Assembly (NCBI GenBank): GCA_013115145.1
Contig: JAAPAO010000041.1
Coordinates: 45,685-109,684, forward strand
Direction of reading: 5' to 3'
Length of the DNA stretch: 64,000 nt
Source of the DNA: Perkinsus chesapeaki
Lineage: Eukaryota > Perkinsozoa > Perkinsida > Perkinsidae
The position numbers were made by a program, and so were the translations under genes. Positions 44,554 to 57,112 of the stretch are shown here, one piece after another. Every line of letters starts with the position of its first letter. Position 1 is the stretch's first letter. Below the pieces are notes generated by a model, which made no database searches, had not been told where the DNA came from, and worked only from the letters and a program-made list of their open reading frames with translations.

Positions 44554-47177
44554 CTATCCCTTGAAGCCAGAGCGCTCACTGAAGTAGTCCTGGGATGCCC
44601 CCTGCTTCTGCGCCGCTTTATGAGCTGCATCAATTGCCGCTGCCCGCTTGTTCTGGTTCTCCGTCGTACGATTAGGGTCAACCAGCTCGATGCCCTAAGC
44701 ACCAAAGCATACAGCGGCGCCGGTTGGTAAAAGGAACAAAGACCAAAACTACCACCAACAATTGAGAACGAGACTACTGTCGATGACAACAATCACTATC
44801 CCCGATGCAGGGACACTCAAATTTAGTGTTACTGTTAAATCTAAGATGGCCCCTCTTCAATATATCATTGCTGCTGCCCCTTCCCACAAGCACCAGTCAC
44901 AACTGCCGCGAGCACGGCAACTAGTACCCATGGTACTTCCTATGTGAATCACCTCACTGTATCTTACAATAATATATAATGATGATACTACGTATAAAAT
45001 ACGCACTAATGCCTTCTAGTTCTATATCACTTGGCCTTTGTTTCACCCCTGTTCCCTACCTCAAACTGTGTGAATGCCAAACTACTGGAAAGCCCGCTGT
45101 TGCCACTACTAGCAGCCACCCTCTGCCGTCGGCTAGCACTCAGCTTTTGGTTGTGGAGCATACTCTCCATAAGCTGCCTTCGTTTCTTATCCTGTTTGGC
45201 TGCACTCTAACAACAGTACCAAGAACTCACTACTACTGCAGCAGCAGCACCAGCTATCAACACCCTACCTGTCCCACTCGTCCGATGCCCTCTAGGCCCT
45301 GACCAGCCCCTTGAGCCGCCGCTGACAGCATGCCCAACCCCTTCCCAAATGCCTCATTCATATTTAACTCCTCTTCGGCCTCTTCACCAAACTAATTAAC
45401 CAATTTCACGCCCCCCCCCACACTAAGCCAGTATAACCTTCATCCTGTTAATCTGTTTCTTGGCTTCACTCATACCGTACTTCTCCTTAATGGCTCTATG
45501 CCTCTTACCACCCCTCCTCGGCCCCGGTAGCTCATCTGGTCTCGGAAGAGGCTTCTTCTCTCTCGCTTTTGGAGGGGCCTGTGCCTTCGCCTGCACAGCA
45601 GCGGGGCATCCACAAATAACAGAGTCGACAATCCAGCGCCTCACCAGCGCCGCCAATAGATCTTCTCGAAGCTTAACACCAACTTTACCGAGGCGAGCAG
45701 ACTCATCCGCGGCACCAGCGTTGATGTGGAGGGAGTTGTCAACCCTGAAAAGCGATGTACACAATGGGAGACAACTGTCCATCCTCCTTCTCCTCACCTA
45801 GCACATATAGCGGCCTTGCCAAGCAACAGCCTGACAGCCTTCCTCTTAAAGTCAGGGGGTGTCATTACCACTACATCACTTTGCCATATAAGCCCCTGCT
45901 TAAGAGCAACCGCTGATGATGCCCCCATACCTATCACATCCTCCTCCTCCTTCACAGCCCTACCCCTACGGTACTACCGCTCAATTGTTTCTTCTGTGCC
46001 CCGACATGCTCGATATTCTGACTCGGCATAACAGCCAGCTTATCCACTCCTCCAGCGCTCGATATCAGCCTGGCCGCCAGCGGAGCGCCCAACAATGAGT
46101 TGAGATTCGGTGCGTGCTTTGCCATCTGTCCCTGACCAAGCCCCATCACCATCTCCTCCTCCTCCCCATCCTACTTGAAGGAATATCATTATATCATTTT
46201 TGCAGTCAGCCAGATCATTAGCTGCTTGTATGTTCGCCAAGAGCTCGTCGTTCTCCTTCGCCGGTAGCCTAACTCCACTACCAGCACTAGATGTAGCTGT
46301 CACCGTAACAGCCACAATGACGTTATTAGGGAGCAGATCGGAGAGATCGACCTTCGACATGTCCAGGGTGGCATTAGGACCTTCAAAGGAGCAGCCGTCA
46401 ACTCCTCCCCTTACATCGCCCTTCACCTACCAGAAGCATTGCCAAAGACGCCAGCCTCCTCCTTCTCAATAAGTCTCTGGACAACTCTAAGATAGTCTAA
46501 TGGCATCGACACTATGCTCTCTAGCTCCGGGAACTTCCTCGAATAAACCTACAACCAATCCTCCGCCCTATTACTGCTCTTAATCACTACCTTCTTCACG
46601 TGCCGATGCACCCTATAAATATCCTCATCGATTGCAACCGCCACAGTGTTGCACTTGGACAAGAGCTCGTATTCAGCCTTCTTGGCCACCGAACCATCAG
46701 CTGTTGCGGTCGAGGGCGTCATTGCCTACATTTACAGCCGTGAATGCCGCAGCAAGCCAAACATCTCACATCAGAATCCTTCATGGTCTCATCCTCCTCC
46801 TCCCCGCTCTCCTCACCCATCGCTGAGGAAACATCTCTTATTCGTTGCATAGTCGATAAGAAGTCCTCATCAGCCAATAGCTGCGACACTCCAACTGATG
46901 GGCCTTCCTCCTCCTCCTGCAGCACCTCATCACCATCATCGTCGCCTAAGTACCGCCATCCACTTCCCACATCCACAGCCGTCCAAGTCCTACTCTTAAC
47001 AGCCACTTTCTCGTCCTCCTCCTCTCCGGTCTGGAGCCCCTCTTTCACCTTATCACCTTCAGCGTCCTCGGCCGATGGTCGAACATCCTACCAGCAACCC
47101 TCCCCCATCGACCAACATCCTAACCAACCTACCAGAACATCATCCAGATCTGCCAAGAAGGAGTCGGCTAAAGACAT
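44554..47177 (-). CDS. PRP31: Pre-mRNA splicing factor PRP31
   Basis: U4/U6-U5 tri-snRNP protein that binds the U4 snRNA-15.5K complex. The ATG at 47177 gives MSLADSFLADLDDVL, nearly the same as the human start MSLADELLADLEE. An acidic stretch is followed by the NOSIC region (SRKFPELESIVSMPLDYLR near 46470-46530). The Nop domain follows: APNLNSLLGAPLAARLI then SAGGVDKLAVMPSQNIEHVG (46010-46130). The C-terminal GGKRHRAIKEKYGMSEAKKQ (about 45440-45500) matches the basic Prp31 C-terminal domain. Final exons give FGEEAEEELNMNEAFGKG, then KKRRQLMESMLHNQKL and, after an unusually long intron (about 44705-45055), GIELVNPNRTTENQNK, ending YFSERSGFKG with TAG at 44554. The whole protein is represented. 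Many small introns split it. Confidence 0.9.
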
Positions 47178-47385
47178 GACGCTCTTGACAACTGTAGCGA
47201 CTAACACACCTCACTTCAGTCTTGGATATGTTACCCGGTGGAAAAATCTGGCGCAAGTACCCGGAAAATAAAGCGGATTTTCAATCCTTATACTCCGCCC
47301 TGGGGAAACTAACCCCACCCTGCATTGAGACCAACTACAAGCACGAGACATGAAAGGGTAGGGAAACTGAATAAACTTGATACTA

Positions 47386-48677
47386 TTACTGGTGCTCGGC
47401 ATCAGCAGCGACCTGCCATGTCGGCAACCCTAGGCGACGCACCGTTGCCACTGGCAAAGCCCACACTGGATCCACCGTCTGCAAATTAAACGACCCAGCC
47501 TTGTCCAGTAAGCTCAACCCAGCCAATCCAAAAAAGGTATGGAAAACATCCGGTACATCCCCAGGTCTAACGGAAGATATCGACCGCCATCCCGGCACAA
47601 TTACTACCTATCCGCGATACCACCCTCATCCTTCTCTTGTGCCCGCAGTATGAAACCAATAAGAGCATCGTAATCTATCCAGTGTAGCTTGCCCAGGACC
47701 GCCAAGGCCGAGGTGATCCACCACGAGTAGCACACATCAGGAGCCTGCCCACCATCATTCTTCGAGCCATCGTCCGAGGCCTTACCTTCTCTGGCCGGCC
47801 ATTGAAGCCTCCATGCTTGGGGATCTGACGTTCGGCCAGCCAATGCCCCAACCGCCAATTGTCGTTATCATCTGCCTTCTCCCCTAGTAGGGCCAATGCA
47901 GCCACCGCGCAGAAGGTGTAGGCAGCATGGCTTTCAGCGCCCGGGATGGATCCGAACGCTCCATCATAATTCTGGCATGAACGAAGCCATTGCACTGCCT
48001 TACACCGGTCGATATCCGTTTTAGCGTCATCTGTGAGATGCACGGTTGGCCCTAAGATACCAGCTCATCACGTACCTGTTGTCTTTCCAACAGCATCCAG
48101 TAGTGCCAAGATAGCCACAGCTGAGTAGGGGAAGCGGCCATCCACTTCACCGCTATAGTCCCCCTGGAAGCCCCCATCATCCGTCTGAAGGCTCTTAACA
48201 AACATCCTTGTAGCCGCTACATCCTCTGCAGACAGAGTGTCCAGGGCATCGACCTCAGCCAGCACCAACAGGGCATAGTGGGTCGAGTTGATATGGGAAT
48301 CCATCCCCGGGAAGAATCTAATAAATTGGTTATCACTGCAGTGTCCTTACCCATTACCCACCCATAGCCACCATCATCCCCCCTACAGGCCTTTATGAAG
48401 TTGATGACATCATCCCTTCGACTGTACGTATGGGCATCTAGTCTACCCATAACATCCAAGGCTGTTATACCCCAGTATCTGTTATGGATACCTTATTATA
48501 AAAAATAATACCTACGCTCCGCCCATTCTGATTGATTCCGATAGGACATAGTCCATCGATATCGACCTAAAGATATCAATTAACACCCCAGCATCCAGGT
48601 GGCTACTTCTCTGGAGTGTCTAAATCATATATATATTTTTCATGCTTATCCAACAATAGACCATCATCACCCTCCAT
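47386..48677 (-). CDS. RABGGTB: Rab geranylgeranyltransferase beta subunit (RABGGTB/Bet2)
   Basis: Catalytic subunit that attaches geranylgeranyl groups to Rab GTPases together with the alpha subunit and REP. The ATG at 48677 gives MEGDDGLLLDKHEKYIYDLD, matching the family's LLLEKHADYI start, then MDYVLSESIRMGG followed by YWGITALDVMGRLD. Prenyltransferase alpha-alpha toroid repeats follow: LQTDDGGFQGDYSGEVDGRF, CQNYDGAFGSIPGAESHAAY and HGGFNGRPEKV. DVCYSWWITSALAVLGKLHW contains the zinc-ligand and peptide-binding positions, and DEGGIADR precedes VFHTFFGLAGLSLLD with the last zinc-binding His. The C-terminus PVDPVWALPVATVRRLGL is RabGGTase-specific. Introns are about 40-50 bp. It ends 209 bp upstream of the PRP31 start, on the same strand. 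Confidence 0.92.
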
Positions 48678-48704
48678 TATTGTTATACAAACTAAACCAT
48701 ACAA

Positions 48705-49007
48705 ATGAGCGCTTTTGGTAGTTACTAGTTAACTCAAAGCAGATTCGGGCAAAAGATCTTCAAGTGCAGGACGAGTACGATGCCGACTTTGGTTCTGTGA
48801 AGCGCGCGCGCCCATACAATCGATGCTTTGGAAGGGCTGCTGCGTTCGTTAAGCAGCTTCCACTTGCGCGCGATCAACGAAGGTTCCTAATTGGCCAACT
48901 TAACTGGCCAAACTACATCTATAAACCTTATAGTGAGTAACCGCTGTCGCATGATTCTCTTTTTAGATCATAAATTCGACTTAACGCTAGAGCTTAGGAT
49001 GGATTGA
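48705..49007 (+). CDS. Small uncharacterised protein gene, 5' end unresolved
   Basis: A coding-like block from about 48728 to 48932 (including DADFGSVKRARPYNRCFGRA and FLIGQLNWPNYIYKPY) is joined across a 34-bp intron (48933-48966, donor GTGAGT, acceptor CTCTTTTTAG) to HKFDLTLELRMD and a TGA at 49007. The splice keeps the frame, which supports a real gene of about 80-90 residues. The only nearby ATG (48705, MSAF) is in another frame and would need removal of just 11 bases. A missed exon, a frameshift or a different start is possible. The family is not recognised. Small basic proteins with a LNWPNY-like tail could be organelle subunits, but that is a guess. The ATG at 48705 lies 27 bp from the divergent RABGGTB ATG. 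Confidence 0.45.
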
Positions 49008-49171
49008 TCGCAGAATGATCGCGCTCGCTAGAAGAAAATTGAAGTGGGCTGCTACTGGACTGAGTTATTATTGTTACTTTCAGGGCTTGATTTTGAGTCG
49101 TCGTCCCGCCACCGGAAACAACACTCAACTTCGGTCACTGACGAGTCTAGATCTTGCCCAGTTGGGGTGCC

Positions 49172-52100
49172 ATGTCTACAACAGCAAACACAAGTATTAA
49201 TCAGCAACAACATCATCATCAACAATCATCTATGGGAGGAAATAGCGGAGTATCTTCAACGGGCGGCGGGCCTAAATCATCAGGGCCACAACCCAATAGC
49301 GCTCCGAATACCCGATGGAGTAACACTGGCAAAGGAAGTGCTGGGAACACACCATTACCACCCCCTCCCACTGGTGGTAATCAACAAGGGCTCCCCAGTA
49401 ATATGCCACCATATCATTATCAAGGAGGTGGTTATTATCCTCCTACTGGTGCTGGATATATGATAGAGGAGATGGGAATGCCTCCACAATTTATCCCTCA
49501 GGTAGTACAACTCATCAACCTACTTCACCAGCCGCTCGAAATTTCGGAATTTCCGCCGGCGGTCGCAGCGCCTCGTGAGGAAAATCAGCCTATTGAAGAT
49601 GATTACGACTTAGGATGTTAATGGGATTACCCTTTATTGCTTTGCTTCCTCAGGGTTACGGATTTATGATGTCACCATATATGGCTTATGCTGGCCCAGC
49701 ATCCCAACCTCCACCACAACCCCCTATGATGCCAGCTTATGGTTATCAAATGGTCCAAGGCATGGGTCAACCTGGTTACTATGTACCAGTTCAAGGTATG
49801 CCACCACCGTATGGTGGTATACCGCCACAAGAATATGCAATGATGCCCCCGCCTCCTCCACCGCCACAACATCAACAAGGTGGCTATCCTGGCATGTATG
49901 GTGGTGGTAGTGGTCCACAATATGGTAGTCCTATGGACTCTGGTGGCCCTATGTCGGCCCCACCTTTACCAAGGCCTGGTAGTGGTCCACAACCTCCTCA
50001 CAGTGGTGGTACTATCAGTGGCGGTGGTAATGTTAGCGACTCGGCATCAGGTGGTGCGATGGGTGCGGAGGAACACCATCATCAGCTCCATCATCCTACT
50101 AATGACGATATTCAGCAACATCAACGTCCTCGTACTGCTTCAACTTCTCATATGCCCCCACAGTCTTCAGCATCGAGCGGCGGTGGTCCCTCTAGCTCTC
50201 ATGGAGGTATGGGAATGGGCTCTGGCGCGCGCCCTTACCCACCACCACCACCTCAACGAGAAGGTTCAGCAGTATCGGTTCCGGGCGGGCGGCCTCGGAA
50301 ACCTTTGACTATTATTGATCCTAGCACCGGCCAAGAAGTTAAGTTGGTCGATCATCCTACTACTAGTGATAAACAGCAGCAGCAGTCTAGGGCAGCAGCT
50401 GCTGCTGCACCGCCACCACCCTCAGGTCAGGCAGCAAAGCGGCAAGAAGAGGGTAGAGAATCTAGCGAGTCCCCAGGTAAGAGTAGCGTCGGTGAAACTC
50501 GGCCCACCACGGCTGCTACTACTGGGCGACCTAGTTCCCGGCAACCAGCACCACCGTGCTTCGCGGCAGTGGCTGCTGGTGTTGCTCCTACTTCTGGGAG
50601 TTCGACACCCGAGGGTGCTTCCGAGGGTGCCCAGCCTAGAGCTCCGTTACCTTCACCATCCTTATCATCGGTCTCTGCTGCAAATCATCATGATGATTAT
50701 AAGGGCATCAACGATAAGAAAAAGCTATTGAACGCTGCATTGCGGAAGCCAGTGGCCGCTAAGCCCCCACTAATCGACTCCAAGCATCCGAAGCAACAGC
50801 AAACTGCCACTGCTGTCCAGCGACCAGCACCAGCTGCTGCTGCTAAGGAGGAGGAGTCTCAAGATACGAGGGCCAGTGAGATGGCTAAGGTTAATGGTGA
50901 GGCCTTTGAAGAGCATCAAGATCTTTCTGCTGCTGCTCAACAAGGACTTCCTCAGCAAGGGCTCTTGCCGCCGGGTGGAGCTCCGGCAATGATGTATCCT
51001 ATGGGACCAGGTATGCCCCCCTATGGCGGTATGCCTCCTCCTTATGGTGCACCTTATATGGGACCACAGTTTGCCGCAGGGCCGATGTATGGTCAGCCAC
51101 CGCCGCCGCCAGCTATGATGATGCCTGCATTCCCTCAACCAGGGATGGAGCCTCGTCATGATGAGGACCAGGCAGCGGCTGCTCCGAGTTCAGAGCCCGC
51201 TCTACCTCAGCAGCCTCTAGGAAGTGGTGAACTAACCAGCTCCTCAGCAGCCCCTCAAACATCGGCAAAGTCGGCTCCACACTATGGTGGTAAGAAGCTC
51301 GCCCTCAACAAGGCCATCACTAAGAAGGCGCCTCCGCCGACTGTGGCAGTAACTTCTCCTGGTGATAAGGAGGCCTCTACGGCGCCAACAAGTGGTACAG
51401 CAGCGGCAGCTAATGAGCCAGCTCCTCATACTGAGGGACCAAACCATCTTGGGGAGACCTCCGCAGTGACCTTGGAAAGGAAGAAGCTCTTCAGTCGTGC
51501 CATTGGCAAGGCCAAGCCGGCTCCTCCAAGTCCAGTACAGCAGCCATCTGAGCCTGTTGTTCAGCGGTCACCTGTGGAGGAGGAGACCAAACCGGAGGAG
51601 GCTCAGGCTTCGAAACCCGCTGAGCCAGTAGCAGCAGCAGCGCCTTCTGTAGTGTCACTCGCCAAGAAACGTGGATTCAAGTAAGATTCAGAATCTCCTT
51701 CACATCATATTATTATTATTTATTGTCAGGAATGTGGCCATCGACCGTTCTGCTGTGCACCCCAGCCCTGCTGTGGTACCTCAGCAACCAGAGCCAGCGG
51801 TCGAAGTGGAGCAGCAGCAGCACTCTGTTACTGAAGAGCTTCCTGCTCCTGCCGTCGTCGGTACCACTCCAGAGACAGACACCACTTCCAAGGACAAGGA
51901 TACTTGGGAGGAGACCAGCTCATCTGGGGAAGCACCAGAGGCAGCAGGATCTGAGGAGTCTGTTGAGGTAAGCTTAACCAAGGCGTGGTCATTATTAATG
52001 TTTCACTGTCAGCAAATCACCATTGAGCCTCTGCCTTGTGACGGCCCGCTGTCCCGTAGCGAGCTTCTCAGAATGTTCTTGGTGGCCCCCGCTACCGAAG

Positions 52101-54536
52101 CATTCCGTGGTGACAGCCGTCCCATTGACTTCGCCGATGAGGCTCCCCCGGCCCCTCTGGTCAGTCTATCTGTAGCAAGCACTAGCTTGGTACGACAACC
52201 CGGCAGTGGCTCGGCTGGTGGCCTCAGACGTCAGACCAGCAAGGGTATGATGGGCCAACGGCAGCAAGGTGGTGGTCATCAGCACATCTCTAGTGGTGAT
52301 TGGCGCAAGGAAATGCTCGGTCCACAAGCCCTAAGAGAGAAGTACAACCGGCAGCAATCTCGACAGCAATACAAACGTTCGAGTGCCCCAGTGGTGCCGC
52401 TGAAGGTCACCGAGCATGGTTACAAGGTTGGATCCAGTCTAGAGGAGATGTCCCCCCAGGACAAGCTGCATAGGCAAGTGATGTCCAACCTTAACCGTAT
52501 CACTGCTGAGAACTTTATGCAAGTCACTGCTAGCTTGGCTGAGCTGGATGTAATATTATCAACTCTCGTTCGGTCGACCCGCGTATTATTCTTTGTTGTT
52601 TCAGATTGATGAAGGATGGAAGCTTGAGCTGGTTGTTCGTACCATCTTCGACAAGGCCATACAGGAGAGTTACTACTGCGAGATCTACTCTGATATGTGT
52701 ATGCAGCTGAGGCGTGTCCTGCCCGAGTTTGAGGGGGATGACAGCAGCAAGCCAATGACCTTTACAAGAGCTCTGATCACCAAATGCCAAGAAGAATTCG
52801 AGGCATTACCGGTGGACTTGGATCCGACTCCTGAGGAGAGAGAGAAGGCCAACGGTGATGCTCAGGAGCTTGAGATCATCCGGTCCAAGAAGAAGGAGCG
52901 TATCTTGGGTAACATGAAGTTCATTGGTCAACTTTTCCTGAGGCAGCTACTAAGCGTGAAGGTTATTAAGGAGGTTGTGAGCCAGTTGGTGTTCCGATCT
53001 AATGAGCCTGAAGAGCACTATATCGAGTGTGTCTGCATACTTCTTCAGAACATTGGCTCAACATTGGACCAAACTGAGCGTGGACGAGCCCTTTGTACGA
53101 CATTCTTGGGCCGCCTGAGAGAATTTAAGAGCTTGAACTACCCTAGCCGACTGAAGTTTATGATTCAGGATCTCATTGATAATAGGGCTAGAGGCTGGAA
53201 AGATAGACAGGGTAATCCTGTTGGTGGTAGAAGCAAGAATGCGGTAAAGGCGGTCACCATACAGGGCCAAGAGGACAGCAAGCGACAGGCTAAGGTTGAA
53301 GAGGCAAAAAGGAAGATGGATGAGTTGGCTATTGAAAAGAGAGAGCAGAAGGAGGCCAAGGAGAGGGAGTTGCAAGAGGCTAGGGCCTTCAAGGTGGATA
53401 AGTTCAAGAACTCTAGGGACTACTTCCACGAGGACGGTGACCTCAATTCTTTCCTCAAGGACGTCACTGAGATGGTTCACAACGATCCCGGTTGTCCCTA
53501 TAAGATGGCCGAAAATCTGGTCAATTGGGGCGCTGAGGATCCCCGAAAGGCTCCTAAAGATGCTGAACTTCTGGTGGAGCTCGTCCGGCACGGTGCAGTT
53601 CCCTTCAAGACCCTCAACGTTGTCTTACGTGGCTTCTTGGAGGTCATGGATGAGGTGGCTGTCGATTTCCCAAAGGCACCAGAGTTTTACCATCGCCTAT
53701 TTGCTCTCTTGCTCACAGCTGACTACTCGGTTGACGGTGGTCCCGATGAATTTGATCCACAGCTCGTGCTCTGTTGGAAGGTTCTAGGCTCTGATGATCG
53801 ATCATTTGACTTGGCCATTAAGATTCTAGAGCAAGTAAAGCACATTGCAGGGGTTCCTGGTGTAGAGAAGGCCCTACACGACTTGAAGCCACTAATGAGG
53901 AAGATGAAGCAGACAGATGAGGCCGGTCTGGACAAGCTACTGGACCAGGCTGGTCTTCTAAAAGATGAGACTGATAGTTTGATCGACAAGCTCAACAGCG
54001 CTCTGAAGAATAAAGATTTCGACGCAGCGACTCGGCTGGTTACTGAGGACGCCCCGGGTGATTTACTCGGAGGTAAAAATGCTTTATTTGAACGGCGGGT
54101 GATAGCAACCCTTATCTCTAACCTTCGAGCAGCATGGGCTCGAGACTCCTGGACGTCGCGGCTCTCCCCTGCCGGGAGTCTGCTTCGGACAGTGTGTGGT
54201 ACTGGCACCGAAACTGGCGTTAGCAGCCCCAATAATAGGGAACTTCACAATCAAAAACAACTTGTGGACTCAGTTGCGAATGCTGTATACGATGCTCGGC
54301 TACCAGTTAAGGACGTAGTTGGTGTTTTCCAAGCCTTCCTTGACATGGGACTGCTACGACAAGTGGTGCTTCAGAATTGGTATTCTCAAGCGTCGTCAGA
54401 TACCGGTGGTCAAGAAGCTCGCAAATTTGCAGCTGAAGGCGTGAAGCGTGTTCTTGCTGCTACTCGGAGCAGCGATGGTGATACACCACCTGAAAGCTCT
54501 GCAGGCTCGGTGGTGTCACCATCCCCTTCCCAGTAG
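49172..54536 (+). CDS. Translation initiation factor eIF4G
   Basis: Scaffold that joins eIF4E, eIF4A and eIF3 for mRNA recruitment. The ATG at 49172 with introns 49502-49653, 51681-51729, 51968-52012 and 52550-52604 gives about 1687 residues in exact frame. Residues 1-900 are low-complexity and rich in Pro, Gln, Gly, Ser and Ala. Three degenerate motifs lie within: KKLLNAALRK (about 466), KKLALNKAITKK (about 656) and KKLFSRAIGK (about 719). A segment near 870-900 gives LPCDGPLSRSELLRMFLV. The MIF4G HEAT domain covers about 1022-1245: SNLNRITAENFMQVTASLAE, then IYSDMCMQLRRVLPEF, NMKFIGQLFLRQLLSVKVI and ECVCILLQNIGSTLD. A helical C-terminal region with heptads and an Ala/Ser-rich end follows. 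No classical YxxxxL-hydrophobic eIF4E site was certain; YGGKKLA near 653 is the closest. Confidence 0.88.
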
Positions 54537-56410
54537 CTACCGGTGGTGGTGCTGCTGCTGCTTTCTCTTATCGTTTATATCTAGCAAATCGTACCATTGC
54601 TCTCGAGTCGCAGCTTCAGCAGCCTCACCATCCTCCTCCTGGTGGTCCTGGTGGTTGCTGCTGTCGATGTTACTCATTTAAAGGTTGCCTGCGTATTTTT
54701 TGTCTTATATTTCATCGCTGATGATGCTGTGGTCGTTAGTCTATCTGGTCTCAACAACAATAACAGGTGCCGGTGTACAACAACGTCTGCTGGTGCCACT
54801 GCCGCCCTGTAGAAGTACTTAGTTATCATCATCCTCTTCCTCGTCATCATCATGATGGTATGTATTGCCGTTATGTTATTATTACTGATATTCCCTATGA
54901 CGCTGCCTCCTTAAGGTGATGGTTATGGTAAGCAGCAGGTTCAGCATGCTCTCTATGCGCCAATATGAGAGCTTATTGCTGCTGCTGCTCTTCTTATATC
55001 ACCATTGGAGCATTTTTCCGTAGGACAGCAGCAGGAGTGTTAACATAACGGTATTATTATCTATAATGACGCTGGTGATGATGATGACTATGGCCTAGGT
55101 CGGTCATTATGATGATTATTATTACTAGTCCGCCCCCTAGTAAGTCATCATACCTACTCATATAATATTAACCTATTAACAACGATCATCTACGTCATCA
55201 TCATGATGATGACAACAGCAACAACAACGACCACCTGCTTTCTCCTCTACCGCCGCCTCCCTGTTCTCCTATCTACACTAGTAGTGGTGATGATTACTAT
55301 AGTAGTAACAGCAAAAGGAAAGAGAACAACAACAACAACGAGTATCATGGTAACGGCAGTATGCCGCCTCATCCGGCTGATGCTTGACCGCTCTGAACCC
55401 TCTCTTGGCGGACAACGTATTGGTAAATGCACCGGCCGGTGGTTTACTGGTGAACATCGCTAAGGGACTGGGGCCTTTTTTGTCGCTATCTGCTTTGGTG
55501 ACTGTGCTCCATTAGAGCTGCCATTAGCCCCGCTGATGATGCCGCTGCCGCTGTTGGAATGATTGCTATGGGAAGGGGGTAGCTGCTGTCGCTGCTGCTG
55601 CTCCCTTTCCTCATAAGTTGCTGCTGCTACTGCTGTTGTCTCATTTTCCTTTTGCTTCGTTATAGCCCCCGTTATCGTCGTTGATTATTGCTACATCTAT
55701 TTATACTATGATAATGCTATGATGGTGGTGGTGCAGTCAATATACCCAAAGGGTCGATAGAGCGTTTAATTAATCCAAACTCCCTCCTCCCCCCTCCCTC
55801 CCCCTCAGATGATGATGATGATGATACTCGCTGATAATAATACGACTTGCTGTTTCGGGCATGGCCTCCAACTTTTATTACCTTAAATGATCTTTTGCAT
55901 GGTTAATGCATCAACAACCAACTGTAAAGAGGTGAGGATAGAATGCTATTAAGGTTGAAGAAGGCGAGCAAGAATAACAACTTGGTGTTTATCACTGGTG
56001 GTATCCTTTTTGAGCTGTACTACTACTGATGTCAAAAAAAACAAAAAAACAGTTGTCGTATATACTATTGGTGATTATTTTTCCATTAAGGTTGATAAAG
56101 ACTGGATGAGGTGGATGCTAGGGTCACTATTGTTGCTTCTAGCACTACCTTATTATCATAGTTGTCATATCCATTTTACCGATATACCAGCCGCCGCAGC
56201 CCTCATCACCTCATACAGGTGGCGGTGATGGCTCTATATCCCGTATAGTTGTGGTAATATCAGTACCGATGACGGGTCTCCTACTACTACTTGATCGTTT
56301 GTTGCTGCTGCTGGCGGCGGCGACGTTGACCGTCATCATTGCTGTTGTTGCATATAAGCGATGCTTTTTGACCCAAGGGTCTACTGTAGATCAATATTGA
56401 TAATAATATA
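54537..56410. repeat. Intergenic region rich in triplet runs
   Basis: Nearly 1.9 kb without a supported gene. It contains many short runs of GCT/GCTGCTGCTG, ATGATGATG, CATCATCATG and AACAACAAC on one strand, for example at 55200-55240, 55530-55640 and 55805-55835, plus a pyrimidine block CCTCCTCCCCCCTCCCTCCCCCTC at about 55782-55806. Open frames here have repeat-driven composition. The 3' UTR of eIF4G presumably ends near its beginning. Confidence 0.6.
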
Positions 56411-57103
56411 TTGTTAAATAGACTGTTGAGTTGTGCATATACTACGCCAATAGGGGAAGGTGATGATCAGATAGCTTCCATTATGATCCCAATACCGTCA
56501 GCTGGTGGCCCGAGGATACCAACCGAGAGTATTCGGCAGAAGTACCGTCCGGCCCTACTGGGCCTCCTCTTCCTTCACATGGCAGTAGCAGGCATCAGGA
56601 TGTAATAGGCTTTTGGATGGCGTCTGAGAGGGTCAGTGCAGTTACCAGCTTCAAATAGTTAATGGTGTAATGAGCTTGCTGTGGGTTGGTGGGGCGTATT
56701 ACGTCATTATCAAGTGGGATATGATGCTTCATTACATCACAATGGTTGGCTTCCTATTCGGCTTCAATGGGGTAACAGCGGCCTTCACAGTACTGCTGTC
56801 TGTGATTAACTCTTTTAGTTCGTCCATAGCCTTTATTTGGTGGAGCGGCTTACCAAGACAAAGATGATACCGTTCTTCGCGTTCCCTCTGGAGGACTCGT
56901 TACTCATCGCTCAACCCATTTTAGACGCTCTAGTTGCATTCGTCTGTTGGAGGGTAGCAACCACCGCTGCTCACTTGAGCATTACTGGTGCCGATCAGGT
57001 CTATGAGGCTGATAAAAACATGGAGGAATACGTTCCACCATCGCGGTTGGGCAGCCGGACGTACGGCAGCAGCTACACGGTAGCTGGGGGGCGGGAAATG
57101 TAA
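56411..57103 (+). CDS. Small multi-pass membrane protein
   Basis: Exons on the plus strand encode IPSAGGPRIPTESIRQKYRP followed by a helix ALLGLLFLHMAVAGI (about 56480-56600). Further helices follow: MSLLWVGGAYYVIIKW then HYITMVGFLFGFNGVTAAFT (about 56670-56790), and PILDALVAFVCWRVATTAAH (about 56915-56975). The C-terminal cytosolic tail includes EEYVPPSRLGSRTYGSSY and ends at TAA 57103. Small introns around 56600-56665 and 56810-56870 are inferred. The layout (four hydrophobic helices and a short Tyr/Ser-rich tail) recalls MARVEL or SCAMP-like vesicle proteins, but no diagnostic motif is seen. The true ATG may be near 56483. It ends only 9 bp before the OTU-RING start. Confidence 0.55.
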
Positions 57104-57112
57104 TGGGCTCAT

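Noticed and set aside
53058-53591. Minus-strand open frame of 177 codons
   Set aside because: Antisense shadow of the eIF4G MIF4G exon, with Leu-rich composition expected from reverse coding.
55203-55463. Plus-strand open frame of 86 codons with Thr runs
   Set aside because: It is driven by AAC/ACA triplet repeats and shares no family pattern.
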